This document shows, one piece after another, positions 1 through 13,935 of a stretch of 64,000 bases of DNA (positions are counted from its first letter, which is position 1; each line of letters starts with the position of its first letter). The notes below the pieces were generated by a model that was given only the letters and a program-made list of their open reading frames with translations, did no database searches and was not told the origin of the DNA. The position numbers were made by a program, and so were the translations under genes. Source of the DNA: Rhizophagus irregularis (taxonomy: Eukaryota > Glomeromycota > Glomeromycetes > Glomerales > Glomeraceae); assembly GCF_026210795.1 (NCBI RefSeq), contig NC_089443.1, positions 2,480,001 to 2,544,000 of the forward strand. The letters are read 5' to 3'.

Positions 1-47
1 TTTGCAGTATAGAGAATGTAAATTAAATTAATTTAATTTATAATTCA

Positions 48-1527
<1,480 letters not shown>

Positions 1528-2277
1528 TACCTACTCAAAAATTTAGAATCACCCTAAAAATTGAATAAATTAAAGTTTATAAATGCCAAATACAATAATT
1601 TTAATTTTATTTTATAATTTAAAATATAGAAAAAACCTTTAAATTTTATTTTTCACTTAATTTAATAATACTAATCTTATTTATTTTTTGCAAACTATTT
1701 TAATTTATATCTAAAATAAGTTATTAATAAAATTTTACTTTTAAATCATTCTTAACAAGAGCAATTACAATAAAATCATTATTAGATTTTAGTTTTACTA
1801 ATTAAAAGGATTAAAATAAACCAAATTTTATGCAAATTCAATCAGTAGTTAATGAAAAATTAATTGTTGAATATTGATATTTTACATATAAAAAATGATT
1901 TACATTTAATTTCTATATATAATATAGTAACATTTAACAATCAATTTTTTATTAACTACTGATTGGATTTGCATAAAATTTAGTTTGTCTTAATTCTTTA
2001 AATTCGTAGAATAAAGATTTAACAATAGTTTTATTGTAATTACTTTTATTTAAGAATGATTTAAAAGTAAAATTTTATTAATAACTTATTTTAGATATAA
2101 ATTAAAATAGTTTGCAAAAAATAAATAAGATTAGTATTATTAAATTAAGTGAAAAATAAAATTTAAAGGTTTTTTCTATATTTTAAATTATAAAATAAAA
2201 TTAAAATTATTGTATTTGGTATTTATAAACCTTAATTTATTCAATTTTTAAGGTGGTCCTAAACTTTTGAGTAGGTA
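1528..2277. repeat. 750-bp palindromic MITE with TA target site
   Basis: Both ends read TACCTACTCAAAA inwards, and the homology runs nearly the whole length: the two arms of about 370 bp are reverse complements with scattered mismatches, meeting near 1900. The ends coincide with TA dinucleotides, as for Tc1/mariner-type elements. No coding capacity. A second long palindrome of similar design lies at 39622-40323. Confidence 0.85.
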
Positions 2278-2730
2278 ATATATATATAAGTTTGCATTAC
2301 CTATTACTTAGTAAATCTTAAACAGATGTTTAATTAATTTTAATAAAATTTATTTATATAGTACTTTATTATTATTAAATATAAAAATTTATATAAAATA
2401 GTAAAATTTATAAAAAAAAACAAATTACTTAAAAATAATAATATAAATAGAGTTTAAATTTTATGCATACCTATACATATACATACCTTACCTTATAGAT
2501 ATATTATATATAAAAGTCAAAAATAACATTTTAAATCCTTTATGACTTATTAAATAAAGTTATAAAATAAGCAAAAATACGCATAATAAATAAAATTTAA
2601 AGTTCTATAATATATACATAAGAGTTGCAAATTGTAACATAAATATTTAAAATTTGGGATTTTGATAAAGTCATATAATAATTAATCTAAATAAAAATTA
2701 CCAAAAATGGAAGAACGCACATATACTGGT

Positions 2731-2980
2731 AAGGCATCGAAAAACTAGGGGTTTTCTGAAGTTGGCGAAATGCCGAAATGGCGAAACTTTGCCAAAACTA
2801 TATGCAAAGTCTTATTAAAAAGTTGGTAAAACTCGAAGAAAAGCGAAACCTCGACGAAACTTATTATAAATGCTCCGAAACTGCCAAAACCTTAAGACTC
2901 GTCGAAATTATAATAAAACTATAGTAAAATTTTAGAGAAACTAATCGTAGAATTTTGAAGAGGTTTAGGCAGGCAATCTT
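2731..2980. repeat. Degenerate GCCGAAAC-rich MITE relative
   Basis: A patch dense in GCCGAAA, GCGAAAC and GCCAAAAC words, ending AGGTTTAGGCAGGCAATCTT. It resembles the TTAA-flanked element at 31656-31879, which ends AGGTTTTGGCAAGCAACCTT. The left end is poorly preserved and no target duplication is clear. The neighbouring sequence at 2278-2730 and 2981-3071 is plain AT-rich DNA in which I see nothing else. Confidence 0.45.
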
Positions 2981-3903
2981 ATTGATATACACAAATTTTA
3001 TTTTTATATAAATATTTAAAATTATATTTACTGAAACTTTAAAATTTTAAAAATTTAAAAATTTAAAATATTATATAAAAGGGTTTTATTTTTTATCGCA
3101 CCTGTGATATGTCACATAAATCAATGCCACTGAATTTTATTGGTAAAAATTTTGTGCTACATTTGTGATACAGTAAATAATGTTTTATTTTTTTTCTAGA
3201 AACAATTCTGAACTTTATAATTTCTTTCATTTGTTTTTAGTTTTTTTTGTTTGGAAATGTCTTCTCTTTCTTTTTTTTTAGAAGTACCTTGGTTTTTTGA
3301 GGACCCCGCTTACTTCTAATAGAGGTGTCCAAAAATATAAGGTAAAATTTATAATAATTTATTAATATATGTCTCTTAATAGTATAAGGTAAAATCATAT
3401 ATAAATTAAAAAAAAGTTTCCGATATTATAAGGTAAAATTAGAATAGGTTACCGGACGTGTAAGGTAAATTTACATACAAAGTTTTCTAGGTTTCTAGTT
3501 TGCGAGTAAAATTGTATAACATCCTCGCGACAGATATATATATAAGATATATATATTTTTTATATTTTAAGTTTTTAACACGACATAAAACATGACATAA
3601 AATACATCATAAAATATGATATAAATCATGTTTAATGTATATAAAAGTAATGAAGAACAGTTACGATATAACTAACTAAAAGCACACCAAAACTTTTTTA
3701 AACTTATAGACTCTAAAACTGTTCAATGTAAATGTAATAAGCAAGTAAAATTAGATAAAACATATCGCGTAAAGAATTTAAACTCATATTTCGCAGCGTG
3801 TTTATTTCAGAATGGACAAATAAGGGACAATTTAGTATTTTAAATTTTGTAAAACGCCCTTTAGAAATTGACGAAAATACACCTGTTCAAATATCACCTA
3901 TAT

Positions 3904-4080
3904 TATACATGCCACCCAAATTATTTTGGACTGCCGTAATTATAAGTAAAATCCCAAATTCAATTATGGAATCCCAAATTATTTTGGCACTTTACATAGT
4001 AAATTATATATAAACCGAATGAATTATGGCATCCCAAATTATAATTATGGCATCCCAAAATAATTTGGGCAGCATGTATA
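3904..4080. repeat. 177-bp hAT-type MITE
   Basis: Inverted ends TATACATGC...GCATGTATA extend about 24 bp with two mismatches, and the element is flanked by an exact 8-bp duplication ACCTATAT (3896-3903 and 4081-4088). The interior repeats ATGGCATCCCAAATTA. It sits in an exon of the surrounding transposase pseudogene: removing it plus one TSD copy rejoins an open frame. The TSD length indicates hAT-type mobilisation. Confidence 0.88.
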
Positions 4081-7000
4081 ACCTATATCATGTCAAGGTC
4101 TTAGTGATGATAAATATCTGGATTATATTTTACTTACACCAACGCAATATGGAGGAGGAAAAAGGGATTATATATTTAGTTGCATATAACTTATTTCCAA
4201 ATAAGTTTCTGGAGCGTAAAGGGTTTTCAAGAAATAAATTAACACCAGAAGAGAAAATTATTTGGTGACGTGAGTTATTATTAACCTTTAAATGGCGTAT
4301 TAATAAAAATCTTAAAGCAATATTCAGCATAAATTGTGAGCGAAAAACATGGCACCCAAGTGGTATTTGTATAAATTGCCAAGCTATACGTGATAATGCA
4401 CATTTTAAAAGAGCTTTAATCGAGGTAAATATTTGATAATTATTAAATTCTAAATTATCAATTATTTTAACTATAATATTGATATTAAAGACGTCATAAT
4501 GATTCTACGGCAAAATATATACCTAATCATTATGAATTTACTAAAACACTCCAAAACGCTAATTTGAAAAAGATATATCGTTCTAGTGTTTACGGTCGTT
4601 AACAAAAATATGGCTAGAATTAGCCGAACGGGCCAAAAACTAAAAAGCATTTAATTCAAATAAAACCTTTACCGAATTAGTTAATTATCGATTAAACTCA
4701 AAAATTTGGAAGAACGTGATAAAAAAAATGGACTTAAATATTCGAACATTTATTACATTTTTTTGCCTGGTTGCCTGAAAATTCAAGAATTTATTCGATA
4801 TTTAAAAATGCTTTAGCGATACGGTTTACAGCATATCAGGTAAAAATAGATGGATTAATTAAATTAGCCGCTGATAACTTTAATTAATATTGAATTTAAT
4901 TAGACGTCAACGAGCTAGAGATCAAGATATATTCACCAGTCTGGACTTATCATTTAAAAATATTATGCAATTCGCAAAGATTGCTAATGATTACCATTAG
5001 AAGGGGCCAGTGATTTTGATGACTGATTGTATGCTCTCAGGCCAAAGTGGTGTATTTTCAAGAATTTGGAACAATAATGGGATCAGTATTATCTTCCGAT
5101 CAAACAAAAGTTTCTACATACAAAAGATATACACGCTTTACAATGAAATTAATTCGAGAAAATAATGCTGTAGATTTAATCAAATTAGAGGATTTATCCT
5201 AAGGTAATTGAAATAAAAGTATTAATTTTAATAATGACAAGCTAATATAGTAACATTTAATATTAATTATTTAGATTCCAATAAGCAAAATCCTACCAGT
5301 AATTATTGCGGCAATTCCAACAAAATGGAACACAAAAGCTGACGAAATTGTCAACTCTTACTTGATATAATAAATATGACAGCTCGTGCAGGAATAAATC
5401 TGCTAAGTATTGGTGCTGATGGAGTAATTTCTGAAATGAAAGCACAAGAAAAAATAATGAGTAACGAAAGTATTGAAAAATATTTGGAGTTTGTAGATTC
5501 GTTTTATGGGATAAACTTCTGTGCTCCAATTTATAACAATCGGCCTATCGTCCGTGTGCAATATCCAAAGCATGCCAAAAAGACAGCTAGGAACCAAATA
5601 CATTATGGTTCAAAATTGCTTACATTTGGAAACGATACTATTCGTTATGATCAATTACTTGAATTGGCGCGAATGCCTAATTCGCCTATTTGTGTTAGAG
5701 ATGTACGTAATGTTGATAAACAGGATGACGCTGCCGCATATAGAACATTTCATTCAGATTTAATATCAATGTGTCAAAAAGATGGTGTTTTAATGCCAGG
5801 AAAAGCTGGCTTTTTCTTTATATGTTCATATTAGGTAATCCTATTTTTTTCTTTTTTTTTGAAATATATTTATCAGTTAATTTAAGTGTTTCTAATCATT
5901 TATAAGTTTTTCTAATAGATGAACTGTTTGATGCTTATTTGAATCGTCAAATTAATCATAAAACTAGAATTATTATGGTAATGCAAGCATATTTTTTTTT
6001 ACAATATTGGAAAACTTTTATCAATAAAGCACATTTAGAGGTTTCAGCGAAGTGGTATTCCTATATGCGAAGCTTTATTTCATTGCAAAGCTACAATATT
6101 TTTACTAGTTTAGCAGAATCTCTAGTTTTACTTATTATTGCACATAGAGATTATTATTCTGATTATCCATTATTACCCTGGGAGCATGGCACGGAAGCAC
6201 TGGAACATGTATTTGGAATTGCAAGACAGCTTGTACCGGACTTTACGGCTTACGAATTTTTTACAGTATTGCGAAGAGTAATGTACCGTGATAAAATAAT
6301 TAGAAATAGGGAATTCAAGATTGATAAAAATAAATTATCAGCATCCGGTAAGTAATTGTTAATTTTTTTTATATCCAATATATTAAAATTAATTAATTAA
6401 GTTAATCAAATAGGATATATAATTGATATTGATACACATATATGTATTGATTCAGAAATTTTGGAAATATTACGAAAGTATTTCTTAACTCGAAATTTAT
6501 GATACTGTTCAGATTGCTCATCAAAATGCATTTAATTTTGCGAAAATAATTGATTTGGTATCCAACGAATTAGAATTAGCACCTATTGTTTTTGTAGATA
6601 ATAATAATTTGGTGGATGAAGATGAAGATAAAGAATTAATGTCAATAGATGATGATGAAAAAAAATGAAATAATGAAGATATTATTAATGAAGATAATAT
6701 TAATGTAGATTTAATGATTCGAGCGGCAGCTTAAGTTTTACGAATCAAGGCAAAAATTGCTTTCAAAATGGAAGTATCGAAGGTTTAGAAAATACCGATA
6801 ATGAAAATGATGATGATGATAATATTGATGATGGAGATTATGATGATTCCGATAAAGAAAATGATGAAATTTCTTATAGCGAAACATCAAATCAAATGAC
6901 AGTAAAGGAAATTCAATATATATTATCAAATAATCATTCTTCTCCTAATAATATAAATAATGATAATTCACAGGCGCTAGAGGATACTTTATTTGATGCA

Positions 7001-7477
7001 AATAGAAATTTAATAGTTTCAAGTGCAATTAAGATTAGACAGTCTCACAATGTATTTTCACGGGCAGAAAGAATATGTGGACTTAGAAATAAGAGCATTG
7101 ATATGAGTGAAAATTCAATTGAAATAATCGAAAGAAATGCTGCTAATGATCTCGTATGAGTTTTGCAAGAAAGTGATGAATTTGCAGTAAATAGACCTCA
7201 ATTTAACAGATAAAATATGAGAAAAAGAGCATCGGATATTAGAATTCCAAAAAATATGCCAGGTATTTTACAATTATTTGCATTTTTATTATATAATTTA
7301 ATGTTAATAACTTAAATATTATTTATTTTGTTAATAGTTTATGAAATAGAATTAGCAAATGTAACAGAGAATCACCCTTTAGAAGATGGAATTTTTATTA
7401 TTATCCTTTCTGATAATAAGTTGTGTCTTGGCAAAGTAATAGCTAAATATCAAAAAATTGGAGAACGTCGTGCGACT

Positions 7478-7748
7478 AGGTAAAAAAATGGTCATCTACT
7501 ACATATATACAACGTATCTTTTACATATATCGATTAACTCAAAATGTAGAAAATCATCACAAATGAATAACACATATCATACATATATCGGAATAACTTA
7601 TATATATAGTATACACATCGGGTACGTATATGTATGATATATATATTAGTACGATATATGTATGATATGTGTATTATTATGTATGATTTTCTTTAGTTTT
7701 ATACCCAATATGTGTAAGATATGTGTAGGATAAATCATTTTTTTACCA
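7478..7748. repeat. About 270-bp MITE in the transposase pseudogene
   Basis: Ends read AGGTAAAAAAATGG and, from the other side, TGGTAAAAAAATGA. The interior is ATATATGTATGAT-rich. The flanks GTGCGACT and GTGATGCT may be an eroded 8-bp duplication (5 of 8 match). The two flanking coding blocks of the pseudogene read on in a compatible way if it is removed, so it appears to be an insertion into an exon. Confidence 0.6.
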
Positions 7749-8270
7749 GTGATGCTCATATTAATGTAAGAGTAGATTCTATTAATAATCTTTCGTATAT
7801 ATCAATTCATTTATATATACACTTATATGGAGGAATGTTTACTCGGCAGTCACGTATTGGGAGGTACTTATTTACACATATCTCCTATAAAGAAATAGTA
7901 TATCATTTAGGCCAATTAGATCATATTGCAAATGAGGTATCTGATATATTAACAATATCTGGGGAAGCATATAATATATTTCACTTTTTTAAAAAAGATA
8001 CCATCTTTCAAAAATTGCTATGTATTTACAAATAATTACACTAATTTTTTTACATTAGTAATAAATCTAATTCACATTTAACATTTATAAATACTTTTAA
8101 AATATCATATAAAAATTTTAAGGTCACTAGAAATTTAAGGTAAAATTTAATATAATTTTAAAATGTTACTCTATATACAAGGTAAAATTATGAGACAAAA
8201 GGAGTTGGTAAAATTACTAGTAAATTTGAAATTTTGTGAGGAGACCTCTATTAGAAGTAAGCATGGTCCT

Positions 8271-8728
8271 GTTTTTTGTTAAACTTAAACCTAAACTTTG
8301 AGATTAATAGGTAGTTTTTTTCTTTAGTTTGTTTTTAATTTTTTTTTTCTTGATTTTGAAACATAACATTCCTCTTTGTTTCTGAATATAAAATTTGGCT
8401 TTGACTTTTATAATTAGGGATAAATGAAGTGTTTTTAAGTTTTTATTGATTTAATATTTCTTTTTTGCTTTTTTGTAAAGATAGACCATATTCTAAAGAT
8501 AAAAAACGTGAAAATTAAGAATACAAAAACTAAAAATACAAAGATCAAAGACAGCATCAAAGGGTAATTACATCCTAAAATTAAAGAACGTGAAAATCAA
8601 GAATACAAAGACAACGAACATAAGATCAAAAATAGTATCAAAGGTTAATTACATCTCAAAGTTAAAAAACATGAAAATCAAGAACACGAAGACAAAAAAT
8701 ACAAAGATCAAAACCAGTATTAAAGGAT
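8271..8728. other. Non-coding remnant between nested elements
   Basis: Belongs to the interior of the 3081-29896 element. Positions 8480-8728 are a tandem array of a roughly 70-bp unit (AAGAACGTGAAAATCAAGAATACAAAGAC-like, ending AAAGGGTAATTACATC). The array resumes at 20280 across CACTA copy 1. The small open frame here is an accident of the repeat. Confidence 0.6.
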
Positions 8729-9883
8729 CACTGGTCGAAATCATTTCTTTTGGCATTAATACCTTTCGTCAAAAGTTTGTCATTATCGTCACGTGATTCG
8801 TCACACATTCGGCTAATTACAAAATTCAGAAAAATTTTGGCATAAATCAACTGGTTGATTTTTGGTTGATTTTTGGTTGAGCTGTAACATAAAAAAAAAC
8901 CATAAATCGATCAATACTTCTTTTTTATCGATTTTTATTAATAACAACGATCGACTTAAAACTTTTTTGACGATTTTTAACCGATTTTTTAATTAATTTT
9001 AATTAATATCAATAAATAATAATGACATATAAGTAAAATAAGAAAACACTGAAATTAAAGATTCGTCAAATTTTATTGTAAATCAATTTATTCGTATTAT
9101 TTATTATTAAATAACTAATTCCATAAAATTCGTTAAACAATTATTGTAAAGAAAAATTCTGTAGCTTTTAGTAAATTACCGAATGTGAAACTTGCGATTT
9201 AATGGATTTATCGCTAAATATTCAGTTGCGTTGCGGTTAGAAGAAATTTTATATTTAGCGGGCACAAATCGGCAAAGAATGTTGTGTACTGAAATAATAC
9301 AATCCCTACTTTCAGGAAAAAAATCTGTTTTCCATAATTCAACATTGCATGTTTCCGTTTCTTCGGTATCATCAATACTAAAATGATACCGAATATTTGC
9401 TGTGTCTGCTAGTCGGTACCACCTAATAAAAGCCAAATAATGCTCAGTAGGTCCATTTGGCAAGTCAATTTCATGCTTGAAATAATACTGGACTTGTCCA
9501 GTATAACGATCGACTTCTCCATCAGTCGTTATAAATTTGGCTAATACATATGAACTTTTTATGTGTCGAAATGACAACGTGGAGCCAAACACCTTAGATC
9601 CAATATGACATCTTCCAAATTTATCCATTTTTACACGAATAGTTATCGCATCTTGCTCTACATATGTGCGGATCTTAACCCTAACCCCAATTTTTGAGAC
9701 ATAACCCCAAGTGACGGTCATTAAATTGACATATGGTAACACAACTTGCAAGCATTTTAATTGGTGATGATCTCAATTAGGTAACTAAGTACAAAATTAC
9801 GTTTCACAAAATTAAAAAAATTTTATATGCCGATAAAATATTTTACGCGTAATATTCATTTTTTTTATTTGCAAATCGCAAAA

Positions 9884-12133
9884 ATGGAAGAAGTTCACAA
9901 TTATCCTTTTGATCCAGTTATTAAGTTTAAACAGCCAGGACGTAGTTTCTCATATAAAATTATAAAAGAAGGCACATATCCCAATAAATCATCACTGGTT
10001 TATACTCTTCCTCCAAATAAGTATCGTATTCCTGATAATTATGTAGTAGAAACAACCTGGGGTAGAAGTACAAATCAGTGTACTGTTCAATGTATTATTA
10101 ATTATAATGATAGTAAACCAGTTTTTCAAATATGTTTTGGAAAATATTTTGAATATAAGGTTTCTTCAGTTAAAACTGCTACAGATGCTGCAAATTTATT
10201 TCATAAGGTTTGTATATTGAAATGATTTTTTTTTCCACTTTTTTACGTAAAATAACAAAAAATTTCATCTTTTTAGCAATATTCTTCACAAAAAGGAACT
10301 AAAACATCAGGCATTTATTTGTTTGGCCTTCAACTTAAAATATTGGATAAGGTAAGAGATAAAAAACGATGTGCACATGTGTTAAAACAAATTAATCAAT
10401 GTGGCAATTCTACTCTCACAAGACGAGCTACATGTATTGGAAATCACATGTTAGCTGAATTCACTGAGAAAGCACCAAATTTTTACAATGTGGAAGAAAT
10501 TCCAGTATTGGAAAATATTCGTTACTCTGTCAATAATCATATCTTTGATATCAATTATGGAAATGAAGATAAAACTAAAAAAAAACGAAAAATTGAATCA
10601 ATGGTTAGAGTATTAGATGAAGAAAACATTTCAAGAAATCCTTATCGACGTTTATGTGCTATTGAATCTCACTTACCTCGTGAAGGAGCAGTATCAAAAG
10701 AACGTCAAAGAATAAATGAAAAAATGGCCCAGCTTATACCAATATCAATAGTGGACGTAAATACTAAGAATCAAGTAGATCAATCTGAAAAGGAAGATAT
10801 AGAAGATGAAGCTATAGTACAAGAGGTAATTGATGCAGTTGGTAAAGGAGGTTATAGAAATATTAAAAATATCTTGCAATATTTAGTTCCTGATCTCATT
10901 CAAAAAGGAATTTTAAATCCACATCAGCCAACAATTAATCTTCGAATATCTGGAGATGGACGTAATGTTGGTAGAAAAGTTAAGCATGTGATGGTTGCAG
11001 TAGCTATTTTGGATGACAAGAGTACCTTACATAAGCCAAATCATTATCATACAACCATACTTTATCCTGGATGTGAAAATTACGATTCTTTATCAAATGT
11101 AATGGCCCCATTTTGTCATGATTTAAGAAATTTAAAAGAGCAAGGATTAGTTATTAACAATATAAAATGGAATTTTCAACTTTACTTTTCATCTGATTGG
11201 AAGTTTTTAGCAACTTGCTTGGGTTTTAATGGCGCTCACAGTAAGAATTTTTGTCCTTGGTGCACAATTAGCAAATCACAGCAAGGAGACCTATCAAAGG
11301 AATGGATAATTAGCAAGAATATAAATAAATTAATTGAGAAGAATAATTATTATGAAGGACACTCCAGAAAACCTCTTTTTGATATGATACCTCTTAATCA
11401 TTGGATTCCTGATGAATTGCATGTAATGTTACGAATTACTGATCGATTGTGGAGTCTCTTGATAGCAGAATTAATGGAACAGGGTTTTTTTAATGATATT
11501 GCACGAAAAATTATTATAGACGAAATGAAAAAAATTAAAATAAATTTTCAATTTTGGCAAGATCAAGGATCTAAAGCATGGAATTATACTTCTTTGATGG
11601 GAGATGATAAACTCAAGGTATTACAATTTTTTAATCTAACAAAAATTCTTCCAAGAAGACGTGCTACTATGATACGAGATTTGTGGAACAAATTTTATGA
11701 GCTTTATATAAAAATGAAAGATCCCATAACAAAAGCTGAAGATTTTAAAAATGATGCAAAAAATTGGCTTACTTTATTCTTGACACCATCTGAAGGTATT
11801 CCAAATACTCAAGGATTTAAGAAAGGCTTGTATCAACCAGATAATATGACGCCATATATTCATGTGTTAGTTCATCATATTTCTGAATTTATGACAATTC
11901 ACCAGAAATGGGGATTGAAAGCTTTTTCATGTAGCGGTATTGAAAAAAAAAATCATGAACAGGTTTCTTATTTTTTTCGTAAGACAATGAAAGATGGTGG
12001 GGGCGGTAAAAAGAAATCTCAATCATTAGCAATTGTTGAAATTTTACAACATGAAAATCGAAATCTCTTTTATAATCACAATAATATTCCTTTAAGTTAC
12101 CAAAATCCCAAAAAAATTTACATCAAAACTTAA
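9884..12133 (+). CDS. DDE-type transposase-like protein, two exons
   Basis: Exon 1 is 9884-10207 and exon 2 is 10277-12133, joined across a 69-bp GT-AG intron in phase 0, giving 726 residues. The exon-2 frame is open upstream of the TTG at 10319, so that is not a true start; the ATG at 9884 (MEEVHNYPF) gives the natural N-terminus. Candidate catalytic acids are D335 in RISGDGRNVGRK, D415 in YFSSDWKFL and E664 in SCSGIEKKNHEQ. A CPWC motif (434-437) and DELH (487-490) lie between, consistent with an RNase-H-fold transposase with an inserted metal-binding segment. A lysine-rich patch follows SYFFRKTMKDGG. No frame damage. It shares the nested element with a zinc-finger gene on the other strand. 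Transposase function is inferred from motif spacing and from the insertion context; the exact family is not recognised. Confidence 0.72.
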
Positions 12134-12518
12134 GATATATAATATCTTACGTGTTAGTAATAAAATAAAATTATTACGGTAAAAAAATACAAAAAAATTT
12201 TTTTTGGAACAATTTAAGCTGTGTATGATGTAAATTGGCGATCAGTATTGCCAAATTAATTTTAATATTATATCACGCAAAAAAATCACAAAATAATTAT
12301 GCGAATTTATATATTTTTTATTATAATTTATTAATATTTTCTTTTAGTTTAAAAAAGTCTATTTACACTTAGCATTAGACGTCCAATAACTTTACTTCAC
12401 TACAAAATTTTTTAATTTCTAATATAATTTGTACATCTATCATAGTAAGATTTTATCAAAATTAACCAATATAATACATTTAAAAATCAAAAAAAAAAAA
12501 TGATACAAATGCTTATTT

Positions 12519-13190
12519 TCATTGAATCATAGCTTGACTATTAAAGAAATGAAAATATATATGCCCTGCTTGAGTGAGATTACCGTTAAAATCAATATTT
12601 TTTTGTTGTTTCCATTCCACCACAAGTTGCCCACGTTTGTATTTTGATTTACACTTTTTAGTAGCTCGTAAAATAGGATTTTCATCATCAGATCCAATAT
12701 TAGCATCATCACAAAGTACAATATAAGTACGTTGTTGTTGCTCATAAAATTTAACCGCCCATTCCTGCATATCTAGAATATTTGCCAATATCTGATTTGC
12801 TGAAACTCCACAAAACATACATTTGTAAAAGCCCCTCCTAGCTGAATAATAATGTATATGATTCTTAAACACAGCATAAAATTGACTTTCAGTAGCAGGA
12901 ACAGATACTGTTTGTTTGCCTAATTGTTTATAACTCCTTGGTAGTTTCTTACGAATATAGTGAACTAAGATACCTTTAAATTGTTGTATAGTATTTTCGG
13001 GCAAAATGTCAAGATCTGAACGTGAAATATTGTATTTTTTAACAATATTAAGATGTCTTGTCAACCCACTTTTTTTTTTAAATAATTTTCTGCATACATT
13101 ACACTCAAACCTTGAATCAATAGTAGTTGTTGGAGTTGTTGGAGTTATTGGAGGTGAAACAATACCGTTGGAGACTTCAGATCGATTCAT
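12519..13190 (-). CDS. Zinc-finger accessory protein of the nested transposon
   Basis: An intact 223-residue reading frame starting MNRSEVSNG. Residues about 28-53 form a C2H2-like finger (FECNVCRKLF...SGLTRHLN), but the expected second histidine is not at its usual spacing (the sequence continues IVKKYN). A second CMFCG cysteine pair lies near residue 122, followed by an EWAVKFYEQQQRTY segment. It converges with the transposase-like gene, leaving about 385 bp between their stops. A sequence-specific DNA-binding or target-selecting partner of the transposase is a reasonable inference; a direct catalytic role is unlikely at this size. No paralogue is visible elsewhere in the window. Confidence 0.6.
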   Translation of the reverse strand: MNRSEVSNGIVSPPITPTTPTTTIDSRFECNVCRKLFKKKSGLTRHLNIVKKYNISRSDLDILPENTIQQFKGILVHYIRKKLPRSYKQLGKQTVSVPATESQFYAVFKNHIHYYSARRGFYKCMFCGVSANQILANILDMQEWAVKFYEQQQRTYIVLCDDANIGSDDENPILRATKKCKSKYKRGQLVVEWKQQKNIDFNGNLTQAGHIYFHFFNSQAMIQ

Positions 13191-13872
13191 ACTACTTAAA
13201 ATACAAAATAAATAGTGTAAATATATATAGTTTTGAAGAATATTAAGCTAAGCACGCCCTGTATAATTTACCTTTAGAAGAGATGGGTTTTGTGGTGAGG
13301 AGATGGGTTTGACGCGACAGTTGTTAGTAAATTTTTTTTTTAGGGGTTTTTTTTGGTGAGTAAGTCAGGTGATGGACATATGATGCGGTGTAACAATTAC
13401 GATGGTCACATGCATTTTAATAGTAATTTGGGGTCTCTAATTTAGGTCCAATGCTAATAATAGGCCGATATGATAGCATCAGATGGTTTTCAGAAATTAT
13501 ACATTTCATATGTAGCAATATAATAATCGATCATTAAATCGAGCATCGATTGTGATAATACTACATTTTCGGAAGTAGGTCTTAACATTTCACCAGAAAA
13601 CGCTTCGCATCCAGTAACAGTAGATTCCTGGATATTTTTTGAATTTAGCCAAAACCTTTCCATTTCATCTGAAGCGAATTGGTCATTTTCTGATAGTGAT
13701 CCAACGGTAGGATGATTTTTGAGTAATTCAAGACCTTTCATCTGAGCGCTAGAAGTAATGATATCTCTGATTCGGTTATCATTCATTAATCGACGCATTA
13801 ATTCTGGTTCAATTTTTCTGTTACTGTTTGGTAATGATCCTAAGGGTTGTATTTAAAAGAAAATTTAAAACC

Positions 13873-13934
<62 letters not shown>
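13873..13934. repeat. AAT microsatellite in transposase intron, copy 1
   Basis: About 62 bp of perfect (AAT)n. On the transposase strand it is (ATT)n inside a short intron whose borders are visible in copy 2. It is one unit shorter than the matching tract at 27278-27342. The poly-asparagine and poly-leucine reading frames crossing it are artefacts. Confidence 0.9.

Positions 13935-13935
<1 letters not shown>

Larger units (their letters stand above)
3800..8035 (+). pseudogene. Decayed multi-exon transposase-like gene
   Basis: A broken plus-strand gene filling the 3300-8270 element. Readable blocks include one near 4200-4430 with a cysteine pair (CINCQ) and an in-frame TGA at about 4266; a 152-residue block (5376-5834) with VRVQYPKHAKKTARNQ and LLTFGNDTIRYDQLL; and a 138-residue block (5919-6355) with PWEHGTEALEHVFGIARQL, which looks like the acidic active-site region of an RNase-H-fold transposase. 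An acidic stretch (6600-7160) and a C-terminal block (7340-8035) follow. Probable introns lie at 5835-5918 and about 6350-6411, with GT and AG borders. MITEs at 3904-4080 and 7478-7748 interrupt exon-like sequence. I recognise the domain style as one common in fungal transposons but cannot name the family. It is non-functional as it stands. Confidence 0.65.
3300..8270. mobile_element. 5-kb TIR transposon with 8-bp TSD, decayed
   Basis: Terminal inverted repeats of about 29 bp begin AGGACC and share GCTTACTTCTAATAGAGGT. The direct repeat GTTTTTTG (3292-3299 and 8271-8278) is an exact 8-bp target duplication. Just inside each end are several copies of AAGGTAAAAT (left 3340-3475, right 8140-8215), likely subterminal binding repeats. 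The element carries a plus-strand transposase pseudogene and has been hit by two smaller MITEs (3904-4080, 7478-7748). The superfamily is uncertain; an 8-bp TSD fits hAT, P or KDZ-type elements. The first nine bases are also the first nine of the TIR at 49501. Confidence 0.85.
9661..13472. mobile_element. 3.8-kb two-gene transposon nested in CACTA copy 1
   Basis: The boundaries come from comparison with copy 2, which reads straight through GCTCTATAGCATC; copy 1 has 3.8 kb between GCTCTA and TAGCATC. The insert begins CATATGTGCGG and, from the other end, TCATATCGGCC, so the ends are at best weakly inverted-repeat. I see no convincing target duplication beyond the TATA at the site. It carries a spliced plus-strand transposase-like gene and a minus-strand zinc-finger gene that converge tail to tail. 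Both are open, so this is the youngest-looking element of the window. The superfamily is not assigned. Confidence 0.85.

Noticed and set aside
10319-12133. 604-residue protein starting at 10319 as a complete gene
   Set aside because: The start would be a TTG inside an open exon; the upstream exon 9884-10207 joins in phase across a 69-bp GT-AG intron.
9661-13472. Helitron interpretation of the 3.8-kb insert
   Set aside because: Insertion between A and T without a clear TSD is suggestive, but I find no CTRR end with a terminal hairpin and no Rep/helicase motifs; the protein looks DDE-type.
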